Source: an uncultured Oscillospiraceae bacterium (GTDB lineage Bacteria > Bacillota > Clostridia > Oscillospirales > Ruminococcaceae). Taken from it: a stretch of 48,051 nucleotides of DNA. The notes beneath the pieces are model-generated. The model was not told where the DNA came from and made no database searches. It saw only the letters and a list, made by a program, of their open reading frames with translations. Of this stretch, positions 16,725-24,178 are shown piece after piece (position 1 is the stretch's first letter; every line of letters begins with the position of its first letter). Location: positions 1 through 48,051 of the forward strand of contig CAKSEC010000016.1 in the NCBI GenBank assembly GCA_934446355.1, in the 5' to 3' direction. The position numbers and the translations under genes were made by a program.

Positions 16725-18387
16725 TAAGCAATAACCACAGCACTCCCGCAGCGGCAAGCAATACTGCCGAAGCAAGTCCTGCGGCGAGCCACGGCGTAAA
16801 CCGCCGCTTTGCAGCGCCGCTTTCCTGCGGCTTTTCGGTGAATATTCCCACCACCGCAGAATAATTGTCGCCTGCGTCGTGCGACCTCAGTAAATGCCGC
16901 CGAAGCATTCTGCGAAGCCATTCACGGCTGCTGTGCGACTTCATCAGGTCGGCTTCCATCTCATGCTCGTGTACGTACTCCCAGAAGCCGTCCGAGCATA
17001 TCAGGAATGCGTCGCCGGGCTGTATCCGGATAGGCACGCACTGCCCGCTAAGCTGCAGGCTGTCCCCGCTGCCGAGCGCTTTCAGCAGCCCGTTCCTGTT
17101 GCTGCTGCAGCGTATCTGCTCGGCGTTCAGCCTGCCGCTTTCCACTGCGCTGCGGCACACCGAGTCGTCCTTTGTCTGCATGAGTATCTCGCCATTACGG
17201 AAGTAATACACCCGACTGTCGCCGACATTCCCCCAGCGGAAGCTTTTACCGTCAGCGAAGCCCGCCGCAATGGTGGTCATTCCGCCGCCAAGACTGCGTA
17301 CAGCGGTATTCATTCGCTCAAGTACGCAGTTTATCTGCGCCGGCTCGATATCTGCGGCGCATTCTTTAAGGCATTCTATAGCCTTGGCGGAAGCCGCCGC
17401 ACCGCCGCTGTGACCGCCCAGACCGTCAGCCACGGCGTACACTCCGCCGGCAGAATATGCGCAGTCCTGATTCTCGGCGCAGCCGCCCTGCCTTGAAATG
17501 CAGGCGATATCCGCGGTCAGTTCTGCGGTACTTTCGACCGTGTTCTGCGGCAGTTCTGCAGTATACTCGCCCGACTGAAATTCAAGCGTCACCGCCGTGA
17601 AATTGTCCTGATTGCCGTAGCCCCTCGCAAGTATCCTGCCGAGAATGTCCTCAGCCGAACCCCTCGCCGAAAGGCACAGCGACTGCATTATCTCGTCCTC
17701 AGTCAGCGCATTGTATACGCCGTCGGTGCACAGCATGAGCCGGTCGCCCGCCCTTGGCTGAAACGGGATAAGACTGCAGTCCGGCTGGATATATGCGCCG
17801 CTTCCGATATACTGCGGAAGCGAGGCCTTTTCGGGGTCGCTTTCCGCCTGCGCATAGGTCAGCGTGCCCGCCGACACCCTGTCCAGAAGTTCCCCAAAAT
17901 AGTCGCCGTCCTCGGTGAGCCGGGTCAGTACGCCGCCCCGCTGCAGATATATCCGGCTGTCGCCCGCCGAGCAGAAATACACGCCCTCAGGCAGGCACAA
18001 TACCGCGGCAAGAGTAGTCCCGCCGCCGCTTCCGCTTGCCTTTATGTTTGCGCTGATACTGCGGAACGCCCCGCAAAGCTGCTCAGGTATATTGCCAGTG
18101 ATATCCGCTGCGAGAAGCTCCCTGACTGCGAAGCGGCTTGTGCCCGCACCTGCGGGAAGTCCGCCCATGCCGTCGGCTATTATCGCCGTGAAGCGCTCTG
18201 CAATGCCGTTTTCGGGTATCTCGGATATGCCGGAGCAGTCCTCCTGCGTATCACGTGCTCCCTGATGGGTCATGCAGGCGCATGATATTCTGCCCGCACC
18301 GCTGCGAAGCTTTACGGTCAGCCCCGCCGTGTGGATATGCCCGCCGTGGAAGGTCATGTCCTGTGGGTTTTTGGGGTCACTCATCAT
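16720..18387 (-). CDS. Tandem double PP2C-type Ser/Thr phosphatase with C-terminal membrane helix
   Basis: A 555-residue protein that appears to be two PP2C phosphatases fused in series. The first (about 30-290) has THQGARDTQEDCSG, IIADGMGG, AGDSRIY, CTDGVYNAL and DNFTAV. The second (about 305-525) has SRQGGCAENQDC, AVADGLGGHSGG, GNVGDSRVYY, ICSDGFWEYV and DNYSAVV. Both keep the metal-binding Asp residues. A single C-terminal helix (ASAVLLAAAGVLWLLL) anchors it with the catalytic part in the cytoplasm. The start is taken at ATGATGAGTGA, which overlaps the merR stop; an upstream ATG at 18447 would run through merR without a ribosome site. Target unknown; PP2C enzymes usually oppose PASTA-type Ser/Thr kinases. 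Confidence 0.85.
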   Translation of the reverse strand: MMSDPKNPQDMTFHGGHIHTAGLTVKLRSGAGRISCACMTHQGARDTQEDCSGISEIPENGIAERFTAIIADGMGGLPAGAGTSRFAVRELLAADITGNIPEQLCGAFRSISANIKASGSGGGTTLAAVLCLPEGVYFCSAGDSRIYLQRGGVLTRLTEDGDYFGELLDRVSAGTLTYAQAESDPEKASLPQYIGSGAYIQPDCSLIPFQPRAGDRLMLCTDGVYNALTEDEIMQSLCLSARGSAEDILGRILARGYGNQDNFTAVTLEFQSGEYTAELPQNTVESTAELTADIACISRQGGCAENQDCAYSAGGVYAVADGLGGHSGGAAASAKAIECLKECAADIEPAQINCVLERMNTAVRSLGGGMTTIAAGFADGKSFRWGNVGDSRVYYFRNGEILMQTKDDSVCRSAVESGRLNAEQIRCSSNRNGLLKALGSGDSLQLSGQCVPIRIQPGDAFLICSDGFWEYVHEHEMEADLMKSHSSREWLRRMLRRHLLRSHDAGDNYSAVVGIFTEKPQESGAAKRRFTPWLAAGLASAVLLAAAGVLWLLLK

Positions 18388-18781
18388 CGCCGCTGCATTT
18401 CTCGGGTTCGTCCCATGAAAGAACGCCGGTTTTCTGCGCCCTTTCATATACGCTTATCTTGTAGTTCAGCCGCTGCAGGGTGCTGTCTATCTTCTCACGT
18501 GCCGCAAGCAGTTCCGCACGCTGGTCGGTGAGAAGCTGCAGGCGCTGCGGGATAGTTTCGTCGCCCTGCCTGTACAGCCTTACATATTCTGTCATCACGC
18601 TGACGGGAAGCCCTGCGTTACGCATACACAGAGCCATCTCGACCCAGCCGAGGTCGTCCGGCTGATAGTCGCGGATACCGCCGTCGGTGCGGGTGACTTC
18701 GGGTATCATTCCGATACGCTCGTAATATCTCAGCGTGTCCTGCGATATGCCGTATTTTTCGCTGACTTGTTTTATGGTCAC
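18377..18781 (-). CDS. MerR-family transcriptional regulator
   Basis: A 134-residue protein starting at GTG (MTIKQVSEKYGISQDTLRYYERIGMIP), the classical MerR helix-turn-helix and wing, followed by a dimerisation coiled coil (about 75-115). Initiation at the GTG is set by TAGGAGG exactly 6 nt upstream; an open frame extends 5' through the 105-bp repeat but is not coding. There is no cysteine cluster typical of metal sensors, so the effector is unknown. Its stop overlaps the phosphatase start, suggesting coupled translation. It follows rex and element R4 on the same strand. Confidence 0.9.
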   Translation of the reverse strand: MTIKQVSEKYGISQDTLRYYERIGMIPEVTRTDGGIRDYQPDDLGWVEMALCMRNAGLPVSVMTEYVRLYRQGDETIPQRLQLLTDQRAELLAAREKIDSTLQRLNYKISVYERAQKTGVLSWDEPEKCSGDDE

Positions 18782-18830
18782 GGTGTTCCTCCTACACATC
18801 TGAAAAAACTGAATTGACAATAAATCATTC

Positions 18831-18935
18831 CAGACTGACGAGAAGCCCTCAGATTCTAGGAACACCCCCAACGGCTAGGCTTTGTGCCTGCCGTTGGGGG
18901 TGTGACGACGAAGATGAGGGTTTATCGGCAGTCCG
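18831..18935 (+). repeat. 105-bp covarying hairpin element, copy R4 (overlaps rex 3' end)
   Basis: Outer stem CAGACTG/CAGTCCG; CCCTCA/TGAGGG; UUC/GAA; a perfect 13-bp arm CACCCCCAACGGC/GCCGTTGGGGGTG; apex TAGGCTTTGTGCCT. On the opposite strand the element's CGATAA edge provides the last Arg codon and the TAA stop of rex, so rex and the repeat overlap by 14 bp. Confidence 0.9.
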
Positions 18936-19611
18936 GCTCCTGTTCTTCTGCGGGTGCTTCCTGCACGCTCTCCGTATTGCCATGGTCATTCCTTGCGGCA
19001 TACGAAAGCGTCATAAGGCTGTCGGTGAGGTGGACGTTCTCCACTGCTGCTTCGGGGTGGTCGTAGTGAATATCGTAGTGCGAGAAGTTCCAGAATGCTT
19101 TCACGCCAAGCCCCATGAGCGTTTCAACCATGTCCTTTGCGCCGCTTTTCGGAATGCACAGCACCGCCATTGTCGGCTTGTGCTCTGCGCAGAATTCCTG
19201 CAGGTGGTTGGTGTGCATTATCTTAATGCCCATTATCTCGATATTTTCAAGGGAGATGTTGCTGTCGAATATTCCGGCAAGCTCATAGCCGTACTTCGTG
19301 AAGTCGATATGTACGGTTATCGCTCTGCCGAGATTGCCTGCGCCGACTAGTATCATCTTGTCGTGCTTGTCAAGACCGAGAATATGCCCTATCTGCCGGC
19401 GAAGTTCAGCCACGTTGTAGCCGTAGCCCTGCTGACCGAATCCGCCGAAGCAGTTGAGGTCCTGCCGTATCTGCGAGGCGGTCAGCCGCATTTTCTCCGA
19501 AAGCTCCCTTGACGATATCTTCTGAATGTCCTGATTCAGCAGCTCACCCAGAAATCTGTAATAGCGGGGCAGCCTGCGTATAACTGAGTTGGAAATGTTA
19601 TTTTTCTGCAT
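18922..19611 (-). CDS. rex: Redox-sensing transcriptional repressor Rex
   Basis: A DNA-binding sensor of the NADH/NAD+ ratio that represses fermentation and respiration genes when NAD+ is high. 229 residues. N-terminal winged helix with VIRRLPRYYRFL, SSRELSEKMRLTASQIRQDL and the FGGFGQQGYGY hinge. Rossmann domain with LVGAGNLGRA (GAGNLG at 90-95) and IFDSN. C-terminal swapped helix, then a variable acidic tail. It starts 33 nt after icd and looks cotranscribed with the aconitase-icd genes. Its last codons lie inside element R4. Confidence 0.97.
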   Translation of the reverse strand: MQKNNISNSVIRRLPRYYRFLGELLNQDIQKISSRELSEKMRLTASQIRQDLNCFGGFGQQGYGYNVAELRRQIGHILGLDKHDKMILVGAGNLGRAITVHIDFTKYGYELAGIFDSNISLENIEIMGIKIMHTNHLQEFCAEHKPTMAVLCIPKSGAKDMVETLMGLGVKAFWNFSHYDIHYDHPEAAVENVHLTDSLMTLSYAARNDHGNTESVQEAPAEEQEPDCR

Positions 19612-19644
19612 AGTAGCTTAAATCCCCCTGCCCGGCTGCCGATT

Positions 19645-20862
19645 TTAGCCCATCAGCTTTGACAGACGGTCGTTTATCTCAACAAGGAATGTTTCTGTGT
19701 CCACAGGACGCTTATTTGCAAGCTTGGACATAGCTGCGAGGTTCTTGTCCATTACGCCATCTTCCATGGTCTGGATAGAAGCCTTTTCAAGCTTGTCCGC
19801 ATAGTCGCACAGTGCGGGGATATTGTCAAGCTCGCCCCTCTTGCGCAGTGCGCCGCTCCATGCGAAAATGGTCGCAATGGGGTTGGTGGAGGTCTTTTCG
19901 CCCTTTAGGAAGTTGTAGTAATGGCGGGTGACCGTGCCGTGCGCTGCTTCGTATTCATACACGCCGTCGGGGGACACCAGAACGCTGGTCATAAGTCCCA
20001 GCGAACCGAACGCAGTCGCCAGCATATCCGACATAACGTCGCCGTCGTAGTTCTTGCACGCCCAGATGAAGCCGCCCTCGGAGCGGATAACTCTTGCGAT
20101 AACGTCGTCGATCAGCGTGTAGAAATATTCAATGCCGGCTTCCTCGAACTTCTGCTTGTATTCGTTCTCGTATATCTCGGCGAAAATGTCCTTGAAGCGG
20201 TGGTCGTAGGTCTTGGAAATGGTGTCCTTTGCGGCGAACCACAGGCTTTCCTTTACGTCCAGCGCATAGTTGAAGCAGGCCCTTGCGAACGAGGAAATGG
20301 AGTTGTCGAGGTTGTGCACGCCCTGAACTATGCCGTCGCTGTTCTTGAAGTCGTGGATCAGCGCGCGTGTTTCCTTTCCGTCCTTGTCGGTAACGACGAG
20401 TTCTGCCTTGCTGCCCTGAGCGACACGCATTTCGGTGTTCTTGTAGATATCGCCGTATGCGTGACGTGCGATGGTTATCGGCTTTGTCCATGTGGGGATA
20501 TACGGCACGATACCGTCAACGAGTATCGGCTTTCTGAATACAGTGCCGTCAAGGATAGCACGGATAGTGCCGTTCGGGGACTTCCACATCTCCTTGAGGT
20601 TGTATTCGGTCATGCGCTGTGCGTTCGGGGTTATCGTTGCGCACTTGACTGCAACGCCGTATTTCTTAGCCGCATTTGCGGAGTCGATAGTCACCTGATC
20701 GTTGGTTTCGTTGCGGTGCACCAGACCGAGGTCGTAGTAATCGGTCTTGAGGTCGATGTAGGGGTTTATGAGGATATCCTTTATCATCTTCCAGATGATA
20801 CGGGTCATTTCGTCGCCGTCCATCTCGACCAGAGGGGTGGTCATCTGAATTTTCTCAGCCAT
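19645..20862 (-). CDS. icd: Isocitrate dehydrogenase, NADP+-type (type II)
   Basis: Oxidative decarboxylation of isocitrate to 2-oxoglutarate, supplying glutamate synthesis in anaerobes with an incomplete citrate cycle. 405 residues, the length of the eukaryote-like homodimeric class rather than the E. coli class. Features are VEMDGDEMTRIIW, KCATITPNAQR, SPNGTIRAILDGTVFRKPI, the metal-binding region DVMSDMLATAFGSLGLM and AHGTVTRHY. The Arg/His-containing GTVTRHYY loop favours NADP+. The ribosome site GAAAGGA lies 16 nt or less past the small-peptide stop, so it is tightly clustered with aconitase. Confidence 0.97.
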   Translation of the reverse strand: MAEKIQMTTPLVEMDGDEMTRIIWKMIKDILINPYIDLKTDYYDLGLVHRNETNDQVTIDSANAAKKYGVAVKCATITPNAQRMTEYNLKEMWKSPNGTIRAILDGTVFRKPILVDGIVPYIPTWTKPITIARHAYGDIYKNTEMRVAQGSKAELVVTDKDGKETRALIHDFKNSDGIVQGVHNLDNSISSFARACFNYALDVKESLWFAAKDTISKTYDHRFKDIFAEIYENEYKQKFEEAGIEYFYTLIDDVIARVIRSEGGFIWACKNYDGDVMSDMLATAFGSLGLMTSVLVSPDGVYEYEAAHGTVTRHYYNFLKGEKTSTNPIATIFAWSGALRKRGELDNIPALCDYADKLEKASIQTMEDGVMDKNLAAMSKLANKRPVDTETFLVEINDRLSKLMG

Positions 20863-20878
20863 TTCAATATTCCTTTCG

Positions 20879-21034
20879 TCAGTTGTTCTTGTTTATCCTG
20901 AAAGACCAGTTGACAACATTATTTATCGTATTTTCACAGCCCACGCTGCCGCCGCTGCCCTGCGCCCTGCTGCCGACTAAGAAGCCGACAAGGAACGCAG
21001 CCAGCGCGAGGAAAAATCCTGCTGCCTTGCTCAT
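20879..21034 (-). CDS. 51-aa predicted membrane peptide between acn and icd
   Basis: An open frame of 51 codons beginning MSKAAGFFLALAAFLVGF and ending VVNWSFRINKNN, found by reading the acn-icd gap. One hydrophobic helix (residues about 5-21) is followed by a polar Gly/Ser stretch with one Cys. It has a strong ribosome site, AAAGGAG, 6 nt before the ATG, overlapping the acn stop codon, and it ends 16 nt before icd. The position and signals argue for real translation. The family is not recognised; the function is unknown, perhaps a membrane-tethered partner or regulator of the two enzymes. Confidence 0.7.
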   Translation of the reverse strand: MSKAAGFFLALAAFLVGFLVGSRAQGSGGSVGCENTINNVVNWSFRINKNN

Positions 21035-21046
21035 TTAATGCTCCTT

Positions 21047-22978
21047 TCAGCCGTTAGCCTTGGTGTAGTTCAGCAGACCGCCTGCGAGCATCATGCCCTT
21101 TCCACGTTCGGACAGTTCGCACTTTACCTCGAAGCTGAAGCCCTTGGTCTTGTCCTCGACGATTATCTTTCCGCCGTTCTCCACGATATTGCGGATATCT
21201 GCGATAACAAGCTCGTCGCCCTGTTCTATTCTGTCATAATCGCCCTCGTTCACGAACTCAAGCGGAAGAATGCCGTTGTTGATGAGGTTCTGGCGGTGGA
21301 TACGCGCAAAACTCTTGCAGATGATAGCCTTTACGCCCAGATAGAGCGGAGCGAGTGCGGCGTGCTCTCTGGAACTTCCCTGACCGTAGTTAGTACCGCC
21401 GACGATAATGCTCGTGCCTGCTTCCTTAGCACGCTTGGGGAACGTTTCGTCGCACACGGTGAAGCAATATTCAGAGATAGCGGGAATATTCGAGCGCAGC
21501 GGGAGTATCTTTGCGCCCGCAGGCATGATGTGGTCGGTGGTGATGTTATCGCCGACCTTCAGCGTAACTGCCGAACTGATGCTCTCCGCAAGCGGCTTGT
21601 TCACGGGGAACGGCTTTATGTTCGGACCTCTGAGGATCTCGACCGAGGGCGCTTCCTCAGGGCTTGCGGGTGCTACGACCATGTTGTCGTTGATGATGAA
21701 TTTTTCCGGCATGATATATTCAGGCATTGCGCCTGCGGTTCTGGGGTCGGTGAATACGCCGGTGATGGCGGACACTGCGGCGGTCTCCGGCGATACCAGA
21801 TAAATTTCGGCGTCCTTTGTGCCGCTTCTTCCGAGGAAGTTGCGGTTGAATGTACGCAGGGAAATGCCCTTGCTGTTCGGCGACTGACCCATGCCTATGC
21901 ACGGACCGCACGCGCTTTCAAGTATTCTTGCACCAGCGGCAATGAGTATCGACAGAGTGCCGTCCTCTGCTATCTGGTTGAACACCTGCTTTGAGCCGGG
22001 CGCGATGGAAAGGCTTACATCCGGGTGAACGGTCTTTCCCTTAAGAATATGAGCGACCTTGCGCATATCCTGCAGAGATGAGTTGGTGCAGGAGCCTATG
22101 CACACCTGATCGATCTTTATCTTGCCTATCTCCTCGACTGACTTCACGTTGTCGGGGCTGTGGGGACAAGCTGCGAGCGGCACGAGAGCCGACAGGTCGA
22201 TGTTCACTTCCTCGTCGTAAACTGCGTCGGGGTCTGCGGACATGGGGACGTAATCTTCCTCTCTGCCCTGAGCCTTGAGGAACTGCAGCGTGGTTTCGTC
22301 AGACGGGAATATCGAGGTGGTTGCGCCGAGTTCTGCGCCCATGTTGGTGATAGTTGCACGCTCAGGCACGGAAAGGCTCTTTACGCCCTCGCCGGTGTAT
22401 TCCATGACTTTGCCAACGCCGCCCTTTACGGAAAGCTGGCGCAGCACTTCGAGGATAACGTCCTTAGCGGATACCCAGTCGTGAAGCTTGCCGGTGAGGT
22501 TCACTCTTACGACCTTCGGCATGGTTATGTAGTATGCGCCGCCGCCCATTGCGACAGCAACGTCAAGACCGCCTGCGCCCATTGCCAGCATACCGATACC
22601 GCCGCCGGTGGGGGTGTGGCTGTCAGAGCCGATGAGGGTCTTTCCGGGCTTGCCGAAGCGCTCCAGATGTACCTGATGGCAGATACCGTTGCCGGGGCGG
22701 GAGAACCAGATGCCGTGCTTCTTTGCGACAGAGCCGATGAAGCGGTGGTCGTCGGCGTTCTCAAAGCCGCTCTGCAGTGTGTTGTGGTCGATATAGGCAA
22801 CGGAACGCTCCGTCTTTACTCTGTCAACGCCCATTGCCTCGAACTGGAGGTACGCCATCGTTCCGGTGGCGTCCTGAGTCAGGGTCTGGTCTATCCTCAG
22901 ACCTATTTCCGTGCCCTTTACCATCTCGCCGTCGATGATGTGAGCCTTGATTATTTTTTCAGTCAGTGTCAGTCCCAT
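21047..22978 (-). CDS. acn: Aconitate hydratase
   Basis: A 4Fe-4S enzyme isomerising citrate to isocitrate. 643 residues, matching the shorter mitochondrial-like aconitases. Cluster-binding cysteines are seen in GSCTNSS and in SACGPCIGMG. Other blocks are SDSHTPTGGGIGMLAMGAGG, VGDNITTDHIMPAG and the swivel-domain GGTNYGQGSSREHAA. The start is set at the second ATG (MGLTLTEKII) because AAGGAG lies 6 nt upstream; the first ATG, 21 nt earlier, has no good site. It is first in the run acn, peptide, icd, rex, and has its own consensus promoter. Confidence 0.97.
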   Translation of the reverse strand: MGLTLTEKIIKAHIIDGEMVKGTEIGLRIDQTLTQDATGTMAYLQFEAMGVDRVKTERSVAYIDHNTLQSGFENADDHRFIGSVAKKHGIWFSRPGNGICHQVHLERFGKPGKTLIGSDSHTPTGGGIGMLAMGAGGLDVAVAMGGGAYYITMPKVVRVNLTGKLHDWVSAKDVILEVLRQLSVKGGVGKVMEYTGEGVKSLSVPERATITNMGAELGATTSIFPSDETTLQFLKAQGREEDYVPMSADPDAVYDEEVNIDLSALVPLAACPHSPDNVKSVEEIGKIKIDQVCIGSCTNSSLQDMRKVAHILKGKTVHPDVSLSIAPGSKQVFNQIAEDGTLSILIAAGARILESACGPCIGMGQSPNSKGISLRTFNRNFLGRSGTKDAEIYLVSPETAAVSAITGVFTDPRTAGAMPEYIMPEKFIINDNMVVAPASPEEAPSVEILRGPNIKPFPVNKPLAESISSAVTLKVGDNITTDHIMPAGAKILPLRSNIPAISEYCFTVCDETFPKRAKEAGTSIIVGGTNYGQGSSREHAALAPLYLGVKAIICKSFARIHRQNLINNGILPLEFVNEGDYDRIEQGDELVIADIRNIVENGGKIIVEDKTKGFSFEVKCELSERGKGMMLAGGLLNYTKANG

Positions 22979-23005
22979 TTTTTGCTCCTTGTTTTCCATT
23001 ATTTT

Positions 23006-23020
23006 CCGGACAATGTCCGG
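23006..23020. promoter_or_regulatory. Perfect palindrome in the acn leader
   Basis: CCGGACA-A-TGTCCGG, a 7+7 palindrome about 28 nt before the acn start and downstream of its promoter. It could be a roadblock operator or an RNA hairpin. A similar CCGGAC-N4-GTCCGG lies in the leader of the solute-binding protein at 47164. Confidence 0.5.
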
Positions 23021-23038
23021 CGCAAATATACACTATAT

Positions 23039-23067
23039 ATTATACCGCATTTCATCTAAACTGTCAA
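23039..23067 (-). promoter_or_regulatory. Promoter of the acn-icd-rex operon
   Basis: Minus strand TTGACA, 17 nt, TATAAT: fully consensus. No Rex-type TTGTGAA-N4-TTCACAA site is seen around it. Confidence 0.9.
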
Positions 23068-23158
23068 GACCGGCGATAAGCCCCCATTCCCAAACTCTTT
23101 GCAGTAATTTGCAGTATCCCCCGTGCTATCATAAACAAAAACGAAAGGGGCGACAGCA

Positions 23159-24076
23159 ATGAAAATACTTGAACGTCTTAATCCCGACAACACCGTGTCG
23201 TTCAGCCGGCCGCTTGCGCATTCGCTGGGGCTGAACGCTGCGGTGGTGTATTCTGCGCTTATATCGAAGCAGGCGTACTACAGCGGCAGGGGAATGCTCG
23301 GCGGCGAGGGCTGGTTCTATTCCACCGTGGCGGACCTGCAGGAAAGCACGAGCCTGTCCAAGCGCCAGCAGTGCACCGCAGTAAAGACCCTGACAGAAGC
23401 GGGGCTTATCGAATGCAAAAAGGACGGAATGCCGGCACGGCGATATTTTCGTATCTGCGACGATATCGAGCTTCTGGACAGCTTCCTGCAGCAGGGAAGC
23501 GCAGCAATGACCGAACTCAACCCTATCGCACAGAAGAGCCGGAACGCTCCCGCCTGTGAGAGCGAAAGCGCACCGCAGGACGTCCCGAAATGTGCCGACC
23601 AGTCGGAACAGAATGCGCCGTATACATATAATCCTAATATAAATAATCCTGAGTATATTAATCCTTATCCATCAATCACGCATGATGGGAATGATGAGGT
23701 CGATAACACACCGGTTTTTGTTTCCTCTGATGAACGCAGCGAGCAGCTTGACCTGATACGCTATAACATAGGCTACGACTGCTTTCAGAACAAATCAGAG
23801 GTTGACCAGCTTGTCGATATTATGCTTGACGTAGTGTGCTCAGGCAAAAGCACGATCCGTGTGAACGGCGAGAATATGCCGAAAGAGGTGGTCAAGAGCC
23901 GTTACCTGAAGCTGGATTCCGACCACATAGCCTATGTGCTGCAGTCGCTGAAAAAGAACTCCTCAGAGGTGCGCAATATCCGGTCGTATATCATAACTGC
24001 GCTTTACAATGCTCCGGAAACTATCGACAGCTTTTATTCGTCGCTGGTCAATCGTGAGGTATTCGGCGGCGGTTAA
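23159..24076 (+). CDS. Replication-initiator-like protein (DUF6017-type C-terminal domain)
   Basis: A 305-residue protein. The N-terminal winged-helix region (about 10-110: LAHSLGLNAAVVYSALISKQ, STSLSKRQQCTAVKTLTEAGLIE) resembles replication initiator A/DnaD-like proteins of mobile elements. A Pro/Asn-rich linker (about 115-200) leads to a C-terminal domain (about 205-295) with IRYNIGYDCF, STIRVNGENMPKEVVKSRYLKLDSDHI split over two helices, and IRSYIITALYNAPET. That matches the DUF6017 region of such proteins as I remember it. GAAAGGGG lies 8 nt upstream. No other plasmid or integrative-element gene is nearby, so it may be a relic or a domesticated initiator. Confidence 0.65.
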   Translation: MKILERLNPDNTVSFSRPLAHSLGLNAAVVYSALISKQAYYSGRGMLGGEGWFYSTVADLQESTSLSKRQQCTAVKTLTEAGLIECKKDGMPARRYFRICDDIELLDSFLQQGSAAMTELNPIAQKSRNAPACESESAPQDVPKCADQSEQNAPYTYNPNINNPEYINPYPSITHDGNDEVDNTPVFVSSDERSEQLDLIRYNIGYDCFQNKSEVDQLVDIMLDVVCSGKSTIRVNGENMPKEVVKSRYLKLDSDHIAYVLQSLKKNSSEVRNIRSYIITALYNAPETIDSFYSSLVNREVFGGG

Positions 24077-24104
24077 AATATCTGAATATTTTTTAATATC
24101 CCCC

Positions 24105-24133
24105 TTGACAAAAAGAAAACGCCGTGTTATAAT
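24105..24133 (+). promoter_or_regulatory. Promoter of the TetR-CPBP operon
   Basis: TTGACA, 17 nt, TATAAT, about 45 nt before the tetR start. Confidence 0.88.
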
Positions 24134-24142
24134 ATTCTTGCA

Positions 24143-24152
24143 GTTATATAAC
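24143..24152. promoter_or_regulatory. Putative TetR operator
   Basis: The palindrome GTTATATAAC sits at the expected transcription start, flanked by near-symmetrical CTTG/CAAG. Autoregulation by the downstream TetR protein is inferred from position only. Confidence 0.45.
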
Positions 24153-24178
24153 AAGCATTATACAAGGAGGAAAACGCA

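Noticed and set aside
18388..18447. Longer N-terminus of the PP2C protein (ATG at 18447)
   Set aside because: It would overlap merR by 71 nt with no ribosome site; the ATGATGAGTGA overlap start is preferred.
18782..18871. N-terminal extension of merR to an upstream ATG
   Set aside because: The extension translates element R4 (FLESEGFS from TTCCTAGAATCTGAGGG); a GTG with a perfect AGGAGG at 6 nt is the better start.
23070..23100. Possible further half-copy of the hairpin element (GGCGATAAGCCCCCATTC)
   Set aside because: It resembles only the left edge of the 105-bp element; apex, loop and right arm are absent, so chance similarity cannot be excluded.
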